The notes: generated by a model not told the origin, from the sequence alone. A DNA stretch of 64,000 nucleotides from Bacteroides helcogenes P 36-108 (GCF_000186225.1 NC_014933.1:1054001-1118000); one strand, 5' to 3'. Numbered from the stretch's first letter, positions 55,146 to 63,050 are shown. Program-made: numbers and translations.

Positions 55146-55802
55146 TTATTTGGACTTGAAAGCTATCTTAACCACGTTTTTTGAGTTGATTGGATTCCAC
55201 TCCTTACGTTGTTTGGCTATATCATTGTTTAATAATAGTTCCTTTGGAGTAAGTTCTATCCCTTTGGGTATGAATTTTAACAGACCTGCACTATATAAAT
55301 CCAGATTGTAACTTTCTACATTTTTCTTACCCATTCCCAATTTGTCAGCCAACTTATTAAGAGAAAGCAATATCTTGTTATCTTCTGCTATCAATAAGAG
55401 CTTGATATAATATCCTTTCACTTTAATATCCAAATCCACTTTCATAAAGAGGTGGGACAGTGTTATAAAGTTGGGGTGGTCTATGGGTGGGATGCAGTAA
55501 AGACATCTCATTGTAAAGTCATATATGGGATGGTTGATTGGTACACAATATTTCTTTCTAACCAACACAGCTTCTATATCCTTATTGAAATTCTTTAGTG
55601 CAGTTTCTTCCTCTCCAGTCCGCTTAGCTAAATCCTTAATTCTCCATCTGACTTTATAATAGTCATTTCTATATAAGGACAGACAGAAGAATCTGTATAG
55701 ATTGGGTGGATTGAGCTTATCTACAATAGACTTGTTAATAGTGGCATAGTCCTGCCTAATGCTGCTTGTCCTGTTTTGCAGGTATCTTTGAGGTATCTTC
55801 AT
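55146..55802 (-). CDS. Unknown protein with winged-helix-like layout
   Basis: A 218-residue basic protein (from MKIPQRYLQN at 55802; an in-frame start at 55826 is also possible). Two segments look like helix-turn-helix regions: RWRIKDLAKRTGEEETALKNF (about residues 54-74, split by charged turn) and LSLNKLADKLGMGKKNVESYN (about 148-168). Small plasmid and island replication or partition proteins often show this pattern, but no family is recognised. It overlaps the 3' end of the preceding small gene by about 47 bases, so the two are coupled. A hairpin TTCGTAC/GTACGAA lies just downstream at about 55088-55128. Confidence 0.5.
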   Translation of the reverse strand: MKIPQRYLQNRTSSIRQDYATINKSIVDKLNPPNLYRFFCLSLYRNDYYKVRWRIKDLAKRTGEEETALKNFNKDIEAVLVRKKYCVPINHPIYDFTMRCLYCIPPIDHPNFITLSHLFMKVDLDIKVKGYYIKLLLIAEDNKILLSLNKLADKLGMGKKNVESYNLDLYSAGLLKFIPKGIELTPKELLLNNDIAKQRKEWNPINSKNVVKIAFKSK

Positions 55803-55947
55803 ATTCATTAGTAGCTGATTGAACATTATTGATAAACACTAAATCTTTCTTCTCCCGTTCCATCTTATAATAGTAGGCAGTTCCAAAATATATCTTAGCT
55901 TCCTTTCTGTTATGGAACTTCTTTCCTGTTGGTAGATGAATTATCAT
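55756..55947 (-). CDS. Small protein of unknown function (63 residues)
   Basis: A short frame beginning MIIHLPTGKKFHNRKEAKIYFG, which looks like a compact DNA- or RNA-associated helical unit often seen in small genes of Bacteroides islands; the tail is polar. It overlaps the next gene, which fits an operon. There is no recognised family, and the coding status rests on operon position and a plausible composition. Confidence 0.45.
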   Translation of the reverse strand: MIIHLPTGKKFHNRKEAKIYFGTAYYYKMEREKKDLVFINNVQSATNEYEDTSKIPAKQDKQH

Positions 55948-55968
55948 GTCAGTTTAAATTTCAGTGAA

Positions 55969-56142
55969 TTAATAAGATAGTTTCTGCAATGAAATATAAT
56001 AGGTAGTAACCTTTCCATTCTTCTTTCTCCTTGTCTTTAGATAGTTATTAAGATTAGCCCACAATCCAATGTGAACCTTGTTATCTTTTACTCCCTGTTT
56101 AAGAGCCTTAACCCTTATCTGTTCATAAGTAAATTCTTCCAT
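55969..56142 (-). CDS. Small basic protein of unknown function (57 residues)
   Basis: A 57-residue frame (starts MEEFTYEQIRVKALKQGVKD, ends in a lysine-rich stretch KTRRKKNGKVTTYYISLQ). It sits 21 bases upstream of the 63-residue gene on the same strand, in the same operon-like run. The regular alternation of charged and hydrophobic residues and the position support a real gene; function unknown. Confidence 0.45.
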   Translation of the reverse strand: MEEFTYEQIRVKALKQGVKDNKVHIGLWANLNNYLKTRRKKNGKVTTYYISLQKLSY

Positions 56143-56306
56143 TTTAGATATTCTGAATAGTTTGTAAGTCCGTCAATCTGTGTGGTGGGATTATCTGTCT
56201 GTGGTACTGTAAAGATAGTAATTTCATGAGTGGGGAACTAATGGTAAGACCACAATTCAGAAGTATTAAGTAGGCAGGGAAACCTCTCACATTTCCCTGC
56301 TTCTTG

Positions 56307-56624
56307 TCAATCCTCCTTGTCATGTTCAAAACATAGGACTAAGTGTATAATTCCATTCTCATTCTTGAAAGCTATTCTTGGATTATCAACTTCTTTATAT
56401 GTAATGGAAGTTATAATAATGGGGAACAGTTCATTCTCATTATAAAGTTTGAGGCTATTTGCAATATATTCATTAGAACTATATTCTGGGAGAATGAAAC
56501 TGAACAGATAGAGCTTGACATCATTGTATTGCTGCATTTTAGCTCTTAGTATTTCTTGCTTAGCAATTATTGCTTCGTAGATAGTGCTTAGATATAAGCT
56601 GGATTGTATGATATATGGATTCAT
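56307..56624 (-). CDS. Small protein of unknown function (105 residues)
   Basis: A 105-residue frame from the ATG at 56624 (MNPYIIQSSLYLSTIYEAI). Helical start, then a beta-like segment with YLFSFILPEYSS and IIITSITYKEVDNPR, ending acidic (FEHDKED). No family recognised. It lies between the DGQHR gene and the run of small genes, all on the minus strand. The 164 bases after it (56143-56306) contain only a doubtful 61-codon frame. Confidence 0.45.
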   Translation of the reverse strand: MNPYIIQSSLYLSTIYEAIIAKQEILRAKMQQYNDVKLYLFSFILPEYSSNEYIANSLKLYNENELFPIIITSITYKEVDNPRIAFKNENGIIHLVLCFEHDKED

Positions 56625-56688
56625 TGTTTTATTATTTAATTGGTTAAGAATTAAGCCCACCTGTCACATGGGCTTTATAGTTGGTGTT

Positions 56689-57780
56689 TTATGCTTCCAG
56701 AGCTTCTTTCAATATCTTAATGAAATCATTCTCTGATTTAACCCCTTTCCACTTATCTTCTTTGTAGTTCTTGTATTTTAGATTGTCAAGAGCTTTAAAT
56801 GCCTGTTCTTCACTTATAGATATGGCATGACTGTTGAAGCCTTTGATAAAGTAACGCTTAGTGATGAAAGAAACATCCATCTTAGCTGCTTTGCATAAGT
56901 TGATGAACTTGTTTCCTCTTTCAATGTCAACCTTTGCATCTTTGGGAAGTATAAATTCTTCTCCTTGTAACACATTGTTTACCTGTTTGTCAGATAGACT
57001 TTTACCTGTGTAAATCAACATAGCTGTGGTTGGATTGAACCCTTCGTTTAGTAATTTTGCTACATTTTGGAACAGTTCATCATTAGAAGTCAAAGAAGCT
57101 ACAACCAATCTGTCCTTTTTATCCCAACTGCTTCCTACATTGTTAATGTCAACCAAGTATTCACCAACATTCTCAATATCCCTTATGTGAACATTGGGAA
57201 TCATATTCTGATATTTCCCTGTTGCAATCAGTTTGGCGAATGCCGTACTTCTGTGTTGCCCATCAAGGATAACGAAGTAGTCTTTGGCTTCTTCCTTAGT
57301 CAGTTCCTTTCCATTGATGTCCGTTACAGTATAACCTGCTTCAATCAGTTTGGACGCTTCCATTACGATAATGGGGAAAGCCTTGTCATATTTATTGGCG
57401 GCTATCAAGGCTATAAAACCATCCACTTTCTTAGAGTTTACAGGTCTGTTGTTCTTTACAAATGCTATCTTCTTCTGTTGTTCCGTTCTTGCACGTGTTT
57501 CTTCATCCACTACAGAGAATGTGAAAGAACTGTTGACAGCTTTCTCCTTAGAGATTCTTTCAAACTCCTTTGCCTGTTCCATTTGGGCTTTGGCTTCATC
57601 AACGACTTTCTGTTGTGCTGCTATTACAGCTTCGTTTCTGTTGCCTTTTACAAGGCGGTTCAATTCTTTCTCTTCTTTCTCAAAGACCTTGGTCAGTTCT
57701 TCTATGTTACCCATAGTTGCGTTGTTTGATTCTACACTATTATTTACCATCTCTACTGAATTAACATTTGAAGTTGTCAT
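56689..57780 (-). CDS. DGQHR/ParB-like domain protein
   Basis: A 363-residue protein from MTTSNVNS (57780). The first 100 residues are a charged coiled coil (EELTKVFEKEEKELNRLV, then QQKVVDEAKAQMEQAKEF). The middle part has the ParB/DGQHR-type motif DYFVILDGQHRSTAFAKLIA (about residue 175), known from ParB-like nucleotide-binding folds and DndB-like proteins. A helical tail follows. Such proteins in Bacteroides islands usually sit near DUF3871-type genes; the role may be DNA partition or regulation, but is not established. It appears to have a leader of about 60 bases. Confidence 0.65.
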   Translation of the reverse strand: MTTSNVNSVEMVNNSVESNNATMGNIEELTKVFEKEEKELNRLVKGNRNEAVIAAQQKVVDEAKAQMEQAKEFERISKEKAVNSSFTFSVVDEETRARTEQQKKIAFVKNNRPVNSKKVDGFIALIAANKYDKAFPIIVMEASKLIEAGYTVTDINGKELTKEEAKDYFVILDGQHRSTAFAKLIATGKYQNMIPNVHIRDIENVGEYLVDINNVGSSWDKKDRLVVASLTSNDELFQNVAKLLNEGFNPTTAMLIYTGKSLSDKQVNNVLQGEEFILPKDAKVDIERGNKFINLCKAAKMDVSFITKRYFIKGFNSHAISISEEQAFKALDNLKYKNYKEDKWKGVKSENDFIKILKEALEA

Positions 57781-57994
57781 AATTATTTCTTTTAAATTGT
57801 GATTAATAATGTTCTGTGCAACCGTCAAACCTATGTACACTTAGTTATCTGATTACGCTGCAAAACTACTTGCTTCTGGGCTGATTAAAAGAGAGAAATT
57901 AATGAGTAGTTTTACTTCCCCTCTTAATTGGTTGCTCGTCCGCTATCGTTTTGACGATGCAAAGATGGGATATAATGGCAGGATTAAAAGAGAG

Positions 57995-58041
57995 AAAAAA
58001 AGTCCTGCTTTCATGTACCCTCTTAATGGTGTGAAGCAGGA
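57995..58041 (-). terminator. Terminator after the 281-residue gene
   Basis: On the minus strand TCCTGCTT (complement of 58041-58034) pairs with AAGCAGGA (complement of 58010-58003), followed by CTTTTTTT. The surrounding 57841-58064 holds no gene; it contains two copies of GATTAAAAGAGAGAAA (57884 region and 57973 region). Confidence 0.7.
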
Positions 58042-58064
58042 TTGTATTAATTATCAGATATTTA

Positions 58065-58907
58065 TTAGAAATATATGCTGTTCGCAGTATCAATTCTTTT
58101 GTCTTTATATTGCTTGATGTAACCTTTTAAAACATCTTCATCTTCTGAGAATTTACTATGTTTAGATAGTTTAGTAAAGTAGATAAGCCTTGATATGAGC
58201 AATGTCTTACTAAGTGATATGGTGCTTCCTTTCTTCTGTCTGACATTAAACCGCTTGTTATATGGCTCTAAATTGAAGAAGTCATTGAACATCTTATAGA
58301 ACAGCCATATCTGAACGGATTCCTTTTCTTCTGCATGGGTGCTTATGCTGACTTGTTGGCTCTGCATCCAAGGGTGTTCCTCTATCTCTTTTAGGTTATT
58401 GGCGATGGTAGTAGCTAAGTAACCTATTGCATTGGCATTATCAATTACTATCTGATGCTTACCCTCTACCTTTACAGATATAGTGATAGGTTTCTTAAAA
58501 CTTACTCCAAATTGGTTAATCTCCTTATGGTTGTCAGCTATGGCTTTGGTGAATTTGGTGAGCTGTTCTATTCCAATGCCTGTAGCTTTCATTCCGTCCA
58601 AGCACGTGCCACAAGTATAGTCAAAGATGAACAGAAGTAGAAACCAGAACTTGTCTATATCAACTCCCAAACCTTTTAAAGTATTTTGTATGTCCTCATT
58701 GGCTATATAATCTCCGTATGTGAAGTTGCCATATAGTTTATTCTGATTGTATCTTCTTATGAATAGAGGTAAGGCGGTAGTGCCACAGACGTATCTTTCT
58801 CCTGTGGCTGGGTCTATATCTACGTCTGGAACATATTTAACGGCTATGGCTTCCATGTATTCCAAACGGGTGTCAATGTTTATATAATCTTCCTTTAGCT
58901 TCTCCAT
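58065..58907 (-). CDS. Unknown protein, first gene after the integrase
   Basis: A 280-residue cytoplasmic protein from MEKLKEDYIN (58907). The first part contains GERYVCGTTALPLFIRRYN and a hydrophobic, cysteine-containing segment WFLLLFIFDYTCGTCLDGM (about 90-108). The middle has a beta strand pair (ITISVKVEGKHQIVI). The end is basic and helical. I do not recognise the family. It lies 70 bases downstream of the integrase on the same strand and ends in its own terminator. Confidence 0.55.
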   Translation of the reverse strand: MEKLKEDYINIDTRLEYMEAIAVKYVPDVDIDPATGERYVCGTTALPLFIRRYNQNKLYGNFTYGDYIANEDIQNTLKGLGVDIDKFWFLLLFIFDYTCGTCLDGMKATGIGIEQLTKFTKAIADNHKEINQFGVSFKKPITISVKVEGKHQIVIDNANAIGYLATTIANNLKEIEEHPWMQSQQVSISTHAEEKESVQIWLFYKMFNDFFNLEPYNKRFNVRQKKGSTISLSKTLLISRLIYFTKLSKHSKFSEDEDVLKGYIKQYKDKRIDTANSIYF

Positions 58908-58977
58908 AATCATTAGTTTAAGGCAAAGTTAAAAAAATAATCCTCACCTGCATTGCTACAAGTGAGGAATTATTAGC

Positions 58978-60246
58978 TTACTTACCAAACACGTATTTCA
59001 CAACCTTGGTATTAGCCTTGTTTTCATTTACGAAGTCGCGTTCAATATAAATGTCTGTCACCTTCATAGAGTCATCAATATGGTTGAGGGCTGCATGGAC
59101 TGTATATTTGTCTATGCCTACTTTGTTGAGAGCGATAGTAGCCCAACTATGCCTTGCTGCATAGTACTCCAAATCATCTACTTCTAATATTGAACCAATC
59201 TCTTTCAATCCAGAATTGATAGCCTTGTTAAAAGTCTTTTCATCCCCATAGAATTGATGGAAGTTAAACAGACGTTTGCCTGTGCTATCTTTGTACTTAT
59301 CAATAAGAGGTTGCACTATCTTAGGAATATCTACCATCATTTTTGCACCATCCAATCTGCGAGCTTTGGTCTTAGTTCTGTTATAGATAATAGTGTTCCC
59401 TCTCATTTCAGTAGCATTGTAAAGGTCTGCTGAATTGATTCCCATAAGGCAGAATGAGAGAATGAAACAATCTTTAGCCAAGTTATAACGGCAGGTGGAC
59501 TTATATCCTTTCTTCATGTCTTTATAAGGCAGCTTCCACACCTTTTTAATGATGTCTGCTGGAATGGCTCTCTTACGTGTAGCTTCCTGTTTAGGTATCT
59601 TGAAGTCTTCAAAGGGTGAGTTAGGAATAAGAATAAGGTTCTTGTCCTTCTTATTGAACTTACGTTTGGCTTCATTGAACAGCTTCTTGATGCTTACCAA
59701 GTAGAGGGAAAGAGTGCGGTTAGAGGTCACACGTTTACCTTGCTGCATCAGTTTCTTGGTACGTGCATCACGTTCTCCAATTAAAAATGCTTTGAACTGT
59801 TCCAAGAAGTCTAAGGTGATAAGATTTATATCCAATTCCTCTTTACCAACAAACCGTACCAAAGCATTGATGGCAGTTGTATAATTGGGTGCTCCTTTTA
59901 TGGTAGTAGAAGCTATCCACTCACGACTGAACTTTATAAAGTCAATGGTTTGTTGCTTCTCTTGCTCTCCGTTTAGGAACTCAATTATCTCATCCAATGA
60001 ATAATGATTTTGGTCTAATTGCAGTTTTAAACACTGTTCCCTATAATAGAGAACAAGCCTATCTATCTCTCTCTTAATGGAAGTGTCCTCTTTGAATTTG
60101 AGGGATTTAGTTAGGTCTTGTTGAGTTACAAACAGGTTGGTGGATAAGCGTTTTACCTTGCGGTCTAATGTGAATCTAATCTTGACGTTATAAGTTCCGT
60201 CAACTTTTAGTTCACTCCTTTTAATCTCAGCTTTAATAGTCAGCAT
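58978..60246 (-). CDS. int: Island integrase, tyrosine recombinase of the Bacteroides type
   Basis: A 422-residue integrase for the island. N-terminal arm-binding domain (about 1-95), SAM-like core-binding domain (about 100-205; FIKFSREWIAS and LSLYLVSIKKLFNEA) and catalytic domain (about 225-415). Visible catalytic residues are YYAARHSWATIA, ALNHIDDSMKVTDIYIE with the nucleophile Tyr. The first arginine of the usual set is replaced in FCLMGINSADLYNA, as in a subgroup of Bacteroides integrases. The gene points away from the tRNA, starting 138 bases from the att repeat, with the arm-type repeat at 60265-60283 between. Confidence 0.92.
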   Translation of the reverse strand: MLTIKAEIKRSELKVDGTYNVKIRFTLDRKVKRLSTNLFVTQQDLTKSLKFKEDTSIKREIDRLVLYYREQCLKLQLDQNHYSLDEIIEFLNGEQEKQQTIDFIKFSREWIASTTIKGAPNYTTAINALVRFVGKEELDINLITLDFLEQFKAFLIGERDARTKKLMQQGKRVTSNRTLSLYLVSIKKLFNEAKRKFNKKDKNLILIPNSPFEDFKIPKQEATRKRAIPADIIKKVWKLPYKDMKKGYKSTCRYNLAKDCFILSFCLMGINSADLYNATEMRGNTIIYNRTKTKARRLDGAKMMVDIPKIVQPLIDKYKDSTGKRLFNFHQFYGDEKTFNKAINSGLKEIGSILEVDDLEYYAARHSWATIALNKVGIDKYTVHAALNHIDDSMKVTDIYIERDFVNENKANTKVVKYVFGK

Positions 60247-60264
60247 ATTAGCTCTATTTTAATT

Positions 60265-60283
60265 AGTCAACAATTAGTCAACA
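60265..60283. repeat. Putative integrase arm-type site (right)
   Basis: Identical to 46453-46471 over 19 bases, same orientation. Here it is extended by two bases into a clean tandem repeat of AATTAGTCAAC, 18 bases ahead of the integrase start. Confidence 0.6.
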
Positions 60284-60349
60284 TCTGCTTAAAATAGGAG
60301 TAAATCAACCAAGAGCAACAGATTTATATCTGGAGGGTCTGCAAACAAA

Positions 60350-60380
60350 AAAGGCTCCATTCTGTTAAGAATGAGCCTTT
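60350..60380 (-). terminator. tRNA-Met terminator supplied by the island
   Basis: AAAGGCTC and GAGCCTTT arms with inner ATTC/GAAT, directly after the tRNA on the minus strand and followed by T-rich sequence. It differs at several positions from the left copy at 46307-46339, so the island brought its own version. Confidence 0.65.
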
Positions 60381-60383
60381 CAG

Positions 60384-60429
60384 TTTGTGGACCAGCCTGG
60401 GCTTGAACCAGGGACCTCCAGATTATGAG
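60384..60429 (-). other. Island end (att repeat) inside tRNA-Met
   Basis: The 46 bases match 46341-46386 exactly. They form the 3' part of the intact tRNA gene up to the anticodon loop (ATTATGAG edge), so integration rebuilt the tRNA with island-borne sequence. Confidence 0.9.
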
Positions 60430-60461
60430 TCTGTTGCTCTAACCAACTGAGCTACAAGTCC
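60388..60461 (-). tRNA. tRNA-Met (CAT)
   Basis: A 74-base tRNA on the minus strand: acceptor GGACTTG, D arm GCTC/GAGC, anticodon stem CAGA/TCTG with loop CTCATAA (anticodon CAT), T arm CCTGG-TTCAAGC-CCAGG, acceptor 3' strand CTGGTCC and discriminator A. CCA is not encoded. The acceptor stem has one T-T mismatch at 6-67. A CAT anticodon could also mean tRNA-Ile2 if lysidine-modified, but the body looks like elongator Met. Its promoter (TTG 60519-60517, 20 bases, TACTTTTG 60496-60489) lies on the chromosomal side. Confidence 0.88.
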
Positions 60462-60488
60462 GGCGTATCCTTGCTCGGATAGCGAGGA

Positions 60489-60519
60489 CAAAAGTAGTAT
60501 TTTCTATTGGAATATGCAA
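60489..60519 (-). promoter_or_regulatory. Promoter of the tRNA-Met gene
   Basis: TTG (60519-60517), 20-base spacer and TACTTTTG (60496-60489) on the minus strand, 28 bases ahead of the tRNA 5' end. It remains outside the island. Confidence 0.6.
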
Positions 60520-60553
60520 GACTTTCAATTAAAAAATACTTGTAACTTTATCT

Positions 60554-60865
60554 TTAAAACTTATAAGTACGCTTTGGATTCTTTGGAAACCAACCCTTTT
60601 TGACCCGTTCTTCCTGTTCAAAGATCTCTTTTATCGTCCAGAATGAGGAAAAGGCAAATACTCCCAATAAGGAAGCCAACATGATGTTTTCCGTGTAAAG
60701 GGAAGCAATGATGCCGCCGATGCCCAACACTAAGAAAATCCACCAGCATTTAGTACCCCAATAATATTCGGCCTTTACAACCACAGGATGAAACAAGCCG
60801 ATAATGAGGAATGTGCAAATGCCGATGACAAGTCCTGACAAATGATATTCGTTTAAGAAATCCAT
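60554..60865 (-). CDS. DUF4491 family membrane protein
   Basis: A 103-residue inner-membrane protein that I recognise as DUF4491 (start MDFLNEYHLSGLVIGICTFL, then GLFHPVVVKAEYYWGTKCWW). Three hydrophobic segments at about 9-27, 39-59 and 62-80, and a basic cytoplasmic tail (FPKNPKRTYKF). The family is common in Bacteroidota and has no known function. It lies 32 bases downstream of the Lrp gene and may share its transcript. Confidence 0.8.
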   Translation of the reverse strand: MDFLNEYHLSGLVIGICTFLIIGLFHPVVVKAEYYWGTKCWWIFLVLGIGGIIASLYTENIMLASLLGVFAFSSFWTIKEIFEQEERVKKGWFPKNPKRTYKF

Positions 60866-60897
60866 TATTGTTATGAGTGTTGTTGCAGCTCCCGCCT

Positions 60898-61362
60898 CTA
60901 TTTTTCCGGACAGATAGGTATCTCTTTCTTGATGCTCTGCTCCAGGGATATCAATGTCTCGGTGGCGGTGACACCCGGAATTTCCTGCATTTTATTGTTC
61001 AGCAAATCCATCAGATGTTCGTTGTCGCGGGCATATACTTTAGTCAGCATGGTATATGGGCCGGTAGTGAAATGGCACTCTACAATTTCGGGTATTTTCT
61101 GCATTTCGGCAACGACGGCCTTGTACATGGAACCTTTTTCGAGCTTGATTCCTACATACGTACAGGTTCTGTAACCCAAGGATTTGGGATTGACATGATA
61201 ACCGGAGCCGATGATGACTCCTAAGTCAATCAGGCGTTGTACGCGTTGGTGAATGGCAGCACGTGATACGCCGCATTCGGCAGCTACATCCTTAAAAGGA
61301 ATACGGGCATTTTGCGAAATGATTTCCAGAATTTGCCGGTCAAGATTGTCTATTTTTTCCAT
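60898..61362 (-). CDS. Lrp/AsnC family transcriptional regulator
   Basis: A 154-residue regulator with an N-terminal winged helix-turn-helix (LDRQILEIISQNARIPFKDV, then ECGVSRAAIHQRVQRLIDLGVI) and a C-terminal RAM/ligand domain (about 70-145; VECHFTTGPYTMLTKVYARD and the ETLISLEQSIKKEI end). Such proteins sense amino acids and control metabolism genes. A -7 box TATATTTG lies on the minus strand at 61412-61405. Direct target not evident. Confidence 0.9.
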   Translation of the reverse strand: MEKIDNLDRQILEIISQNARIPFKDVAAECGVSRAAIHQRVQRLIDLGVIIGSGYHVNPKSLGYRTCTYVGIKLEKGSMYKAVVAEMQKIPEIVECHFTTGPYTMLTKVYARDNEHLMDLLNNKMQEIPGVTATETLISLEQSIKKEIPICPEK

Positions 61363-61502
61363 AATGGTAAATATGTAAAGTTCTTATTCTTATCAAATAG
61401 TAAGCAAATATAGGACTTTATTTTAATTTATCTATGAAAAGGGAATAAAAAATGAATAAAAGAGAAGGGAGATTAAGTAGATGGAAGGTGGAAGGGATAA
61501 GA

Positions 61503-61549
61503 AACAACAAAGTGGCAGGAACGCCGAAGCGCTCTGTCACTCTGTTGTT
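61503..61549. terminator. Bidirectional-looking terminator after the FKBP lipoprotein gene
   Basis: AACAACA...TGTTGTT outer arms with inner AGTG/CACT and CAG/CTG pairs, GC-rich loop, followed on the plus strand by T-run and on the minus strand by TTTC. It ends the minus-strand FKBP gene 21 bases after its stop. Confidence 0.65.
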
Positions 61550-61569
61550 TTTAGCTTGTTGCGTTTATC

Positions 61570-62439
61570 TTATTTTTCGATGCCCAGCAATTCTACTTCG
61601 AATATCAAAGCAGAGAACGGTTTGATTTGGCCGCCACCGGATTCTCTTGTACCGTATGCCAAGTCGTAAGGGATGTAAAGTTCCCACTTGGAGCCTACGG
61701 GCATCATGGTCAGAGCTTCTGTCCAGCCTTTGATAACCTGATTGGCACGGAAAGTTGCGGGTTCGTTACGCTTGTAAGAGCTGTCGAATTCCGTTCCGTC
61801 AATCAATGTTCCTTTATAGTTTACTTTTACCTTGCAAGTGTCTGCGGGAATAGCACCAGTGCCCTTGGTCAGAACTTTGTATTGCAAACCGCTGGGAGTT
61901 GTTACAACGCCTTCTTTACCTTTGTTTTCAGTCAGGAATTTTTCTCCTGCGGCTTTGTTGTCGGCATATTTCTCTGCAGTGGCTTTTTCTTTGATGGCGT
62001 CCATTGCAGTCTGTGTGTAGGCGCGGGCATCTTCTTTGTTCATAAGGCCGCCTTTATTGATTACACCTGCAACGAAACCTGCCAGCAGATTTTCGCGGCT
62101 GACGGTTTTGGTAGAGTCTTCACCGAAGATTTGTTGGTTAAGACCTTCTACCCAACGTTTGCTTACCATTTGTCCGAGTTGGAGGCCTGCCATGTAGGCA
62201 GCGTCTTTCTTGTCAATCTTGGTAGCGCCTTCGTTGAAGCCTTTCAGGAAGTCTGCCATTTGGGTTGAGTCAATGCCTTGTTGGGCGAAGTACTGGTCGA
62301 TACCTTCTGTTTGTGACATACCGAAAGCGTAAGACAATGAATCGATGTCTGTTTTCAGATTACCTTTCGGGCTTTGTGCAGTACAAGATGCCAGACCGGC
62401 AGCTACTGCGAGAGTCATAAGAAATGTTACTTTTTTCAT
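61570..62439 (-). CDS. FKBP-type peptidyl-prolyl isomerase lipoprotein
   Basis: A 289-residue envelope isomerase and chaperone. I start at 62439 (MKKVTFLMTLAVAAGLASC, lipid Cys at 19) rather than the far upstream codon of the longer frame. An N-terminal helical dimerisation domain (about 30-180; SLSYAFGMSQTEGIDQYF) is followed by the FKBP domain (about 190-289; VKVNYKGTLIDGTEFDSSYK, then GWTEALTMMPVGSKWELYIP and LIFEVELLGIEK). It is 17 bases downstream of a second FKBP gene, so the two form an operon. Confidence 0.9.
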   Translation of the reverse strand: MKKVTFLMTLAVAAGLASCTAQSPKGNLKTDIDSLSYAFGMSQTEGIDQYFAQQGIDSTQMADFLKGFNEGATKIDKKDAAYMAGLQLGQMVSKRWVEGLNQQIFGEDSTKTVSRENLLAGFVAGVINKGGLMNKEDARAYTQTAMDAIKEKATAEKYADNKAAGEKFLTENKGKEGVVTTPSGLQYKVLTKGTGAIPADTCKVKVNYKGTLIDGTEFDSSYKRNEPATFRANQVIKGWTEALTMMPVGSKWELYIPYDLAYGTRESGGGQIKPFSALIFEVELLGIEK

Positions 62440-62456
62440 TTTGCTTTTACTTGTTT

Positions 62457-63050
62457 TTATTTGGATAAAATTTTCATCAGTTCTACTTCGAAAACGAGCG
62501 TGCTGTGCGGGGGAATCATTTCGCCGGCGCCTTGTGCGCCGTATGCCAGGTCGCTGGGGATATAGAGTTTCCATTTGGCTCCTTCGGGCATCAGTTGCAG
62601 CGCTTCTACCCAGCCCGGTATCACCTGGCTTACGCCGAAAGTGGCAGGTTGTCCGCGTTTGATGGAGCTGTCGAACAGTGTTCCGTCTATCAGCGTGCCT
62701 TCGTAATGACATTGTACCTGATCGCTGGCCTGTGCGTAATGTCCTACGTTTCCTTCGTTGATAACCTCATATTGAAGTCCGCTTGGCAATGTGATGACAC
62801 CCGGACGTTTTTTGTTTTCTTCAAGGAAGTTTTTACCTGCTTCGATGTTGGCGGAGTTCATCTTCTCCTCCAGTTCGGCGAAGTATTTATTTACTATCTC
62901 ACGGGCTTCTGTGTGGCTGATTGCCGTCTGGTTACCTTCCAACACGTCCTTGATAGCTTGTGCGAAGTCATTTACCTCGATGCCTTTAGCACCCATGCTT
63001 AAAAGATTCTGACCTATTCCGAGGCCGATTGCGTAACTGAATTTGTCCAT
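62457..63050 (-). CDS. FKBP-type peptidyl-prolyl isomerase (FklB-like)
   Basis: A 197-residue isomerase without signal peptide. N-terminal domain (MDKFSYAIGLGIGQNLLSMG, about 1-85) and C-terminal FKBP fold (VQCHYEGTLIDGTLFDSS, GWVEALQLMPEGAKWKLYIP, STLVFEVELMKI). It is closely related in layout to the lipoprotein encoded just downstream; one is likely cytoplasmic and one exported. A -7 box TACTTTTG lies on the minus strand at 63144-63137. Confidence 0.9.
   Translation of the reverse strand: MDKFSYAIGLGIGQNLLSMGAKGIEVNDFAQAIKDVLEGNQTAISHTEAREIVNKYFAELEEKMNSANIEAGKNFLEENKKRPGVITLPSGLQYEVINEGNVGHYAQASDQVQCHYEGTLIDGTLFDSSIKRGQPATFGVSQVIPGWVEALQLMPEGAKWKLYIPSDLAYGAQGAGEMIPPHSTLVFEVELMKILSK

Larger units (their letters stand above)
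46341..60429. mobile_element. 14.0-kb integrated genomic island in a tRNA-Met gene
   Basis: The segment is bounded by a perfect 46-base direct repeat (46341-46386 and 60384-60429) that equals the 3' part of the tRNA from the anticodon loop onward. A tyrosine integrase gene lies at the tRNA end, in the usual position. Base composition is visibly more AT-rich than on both sides. Cargo: a secreted-protein operon with a structured leader, a second small recombinase, a restriction-modification pair, DUF3871 and DGQHR proteins, a zinc-ribbon protein and small unknowns. No relaxase, coupling protein or transfer genes are visible, so it would need help to move between cells. Confidence 0.92.

Noticed and set aside
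56144-56329. 61-codon minus-strand frame
   Set aside because: Overlaps the end of the 105-residue gene, unusual composition, no clear start context; probably not coding.
46387-60383. Conjugative or mobilisable element with transfer genes
   Set aside because: I looked for relaxase, coupling protein and Tra-like membrane proteins and saw none; the island is described as integrative only.
62440-62712. Upstream extension of the FKBP lipoprotein frame
   Set aside because: The extension overlaps the other FKBP gene out of frame, is arginine-rich and would bury the lipoprotein signal; the start at 62439 is better.
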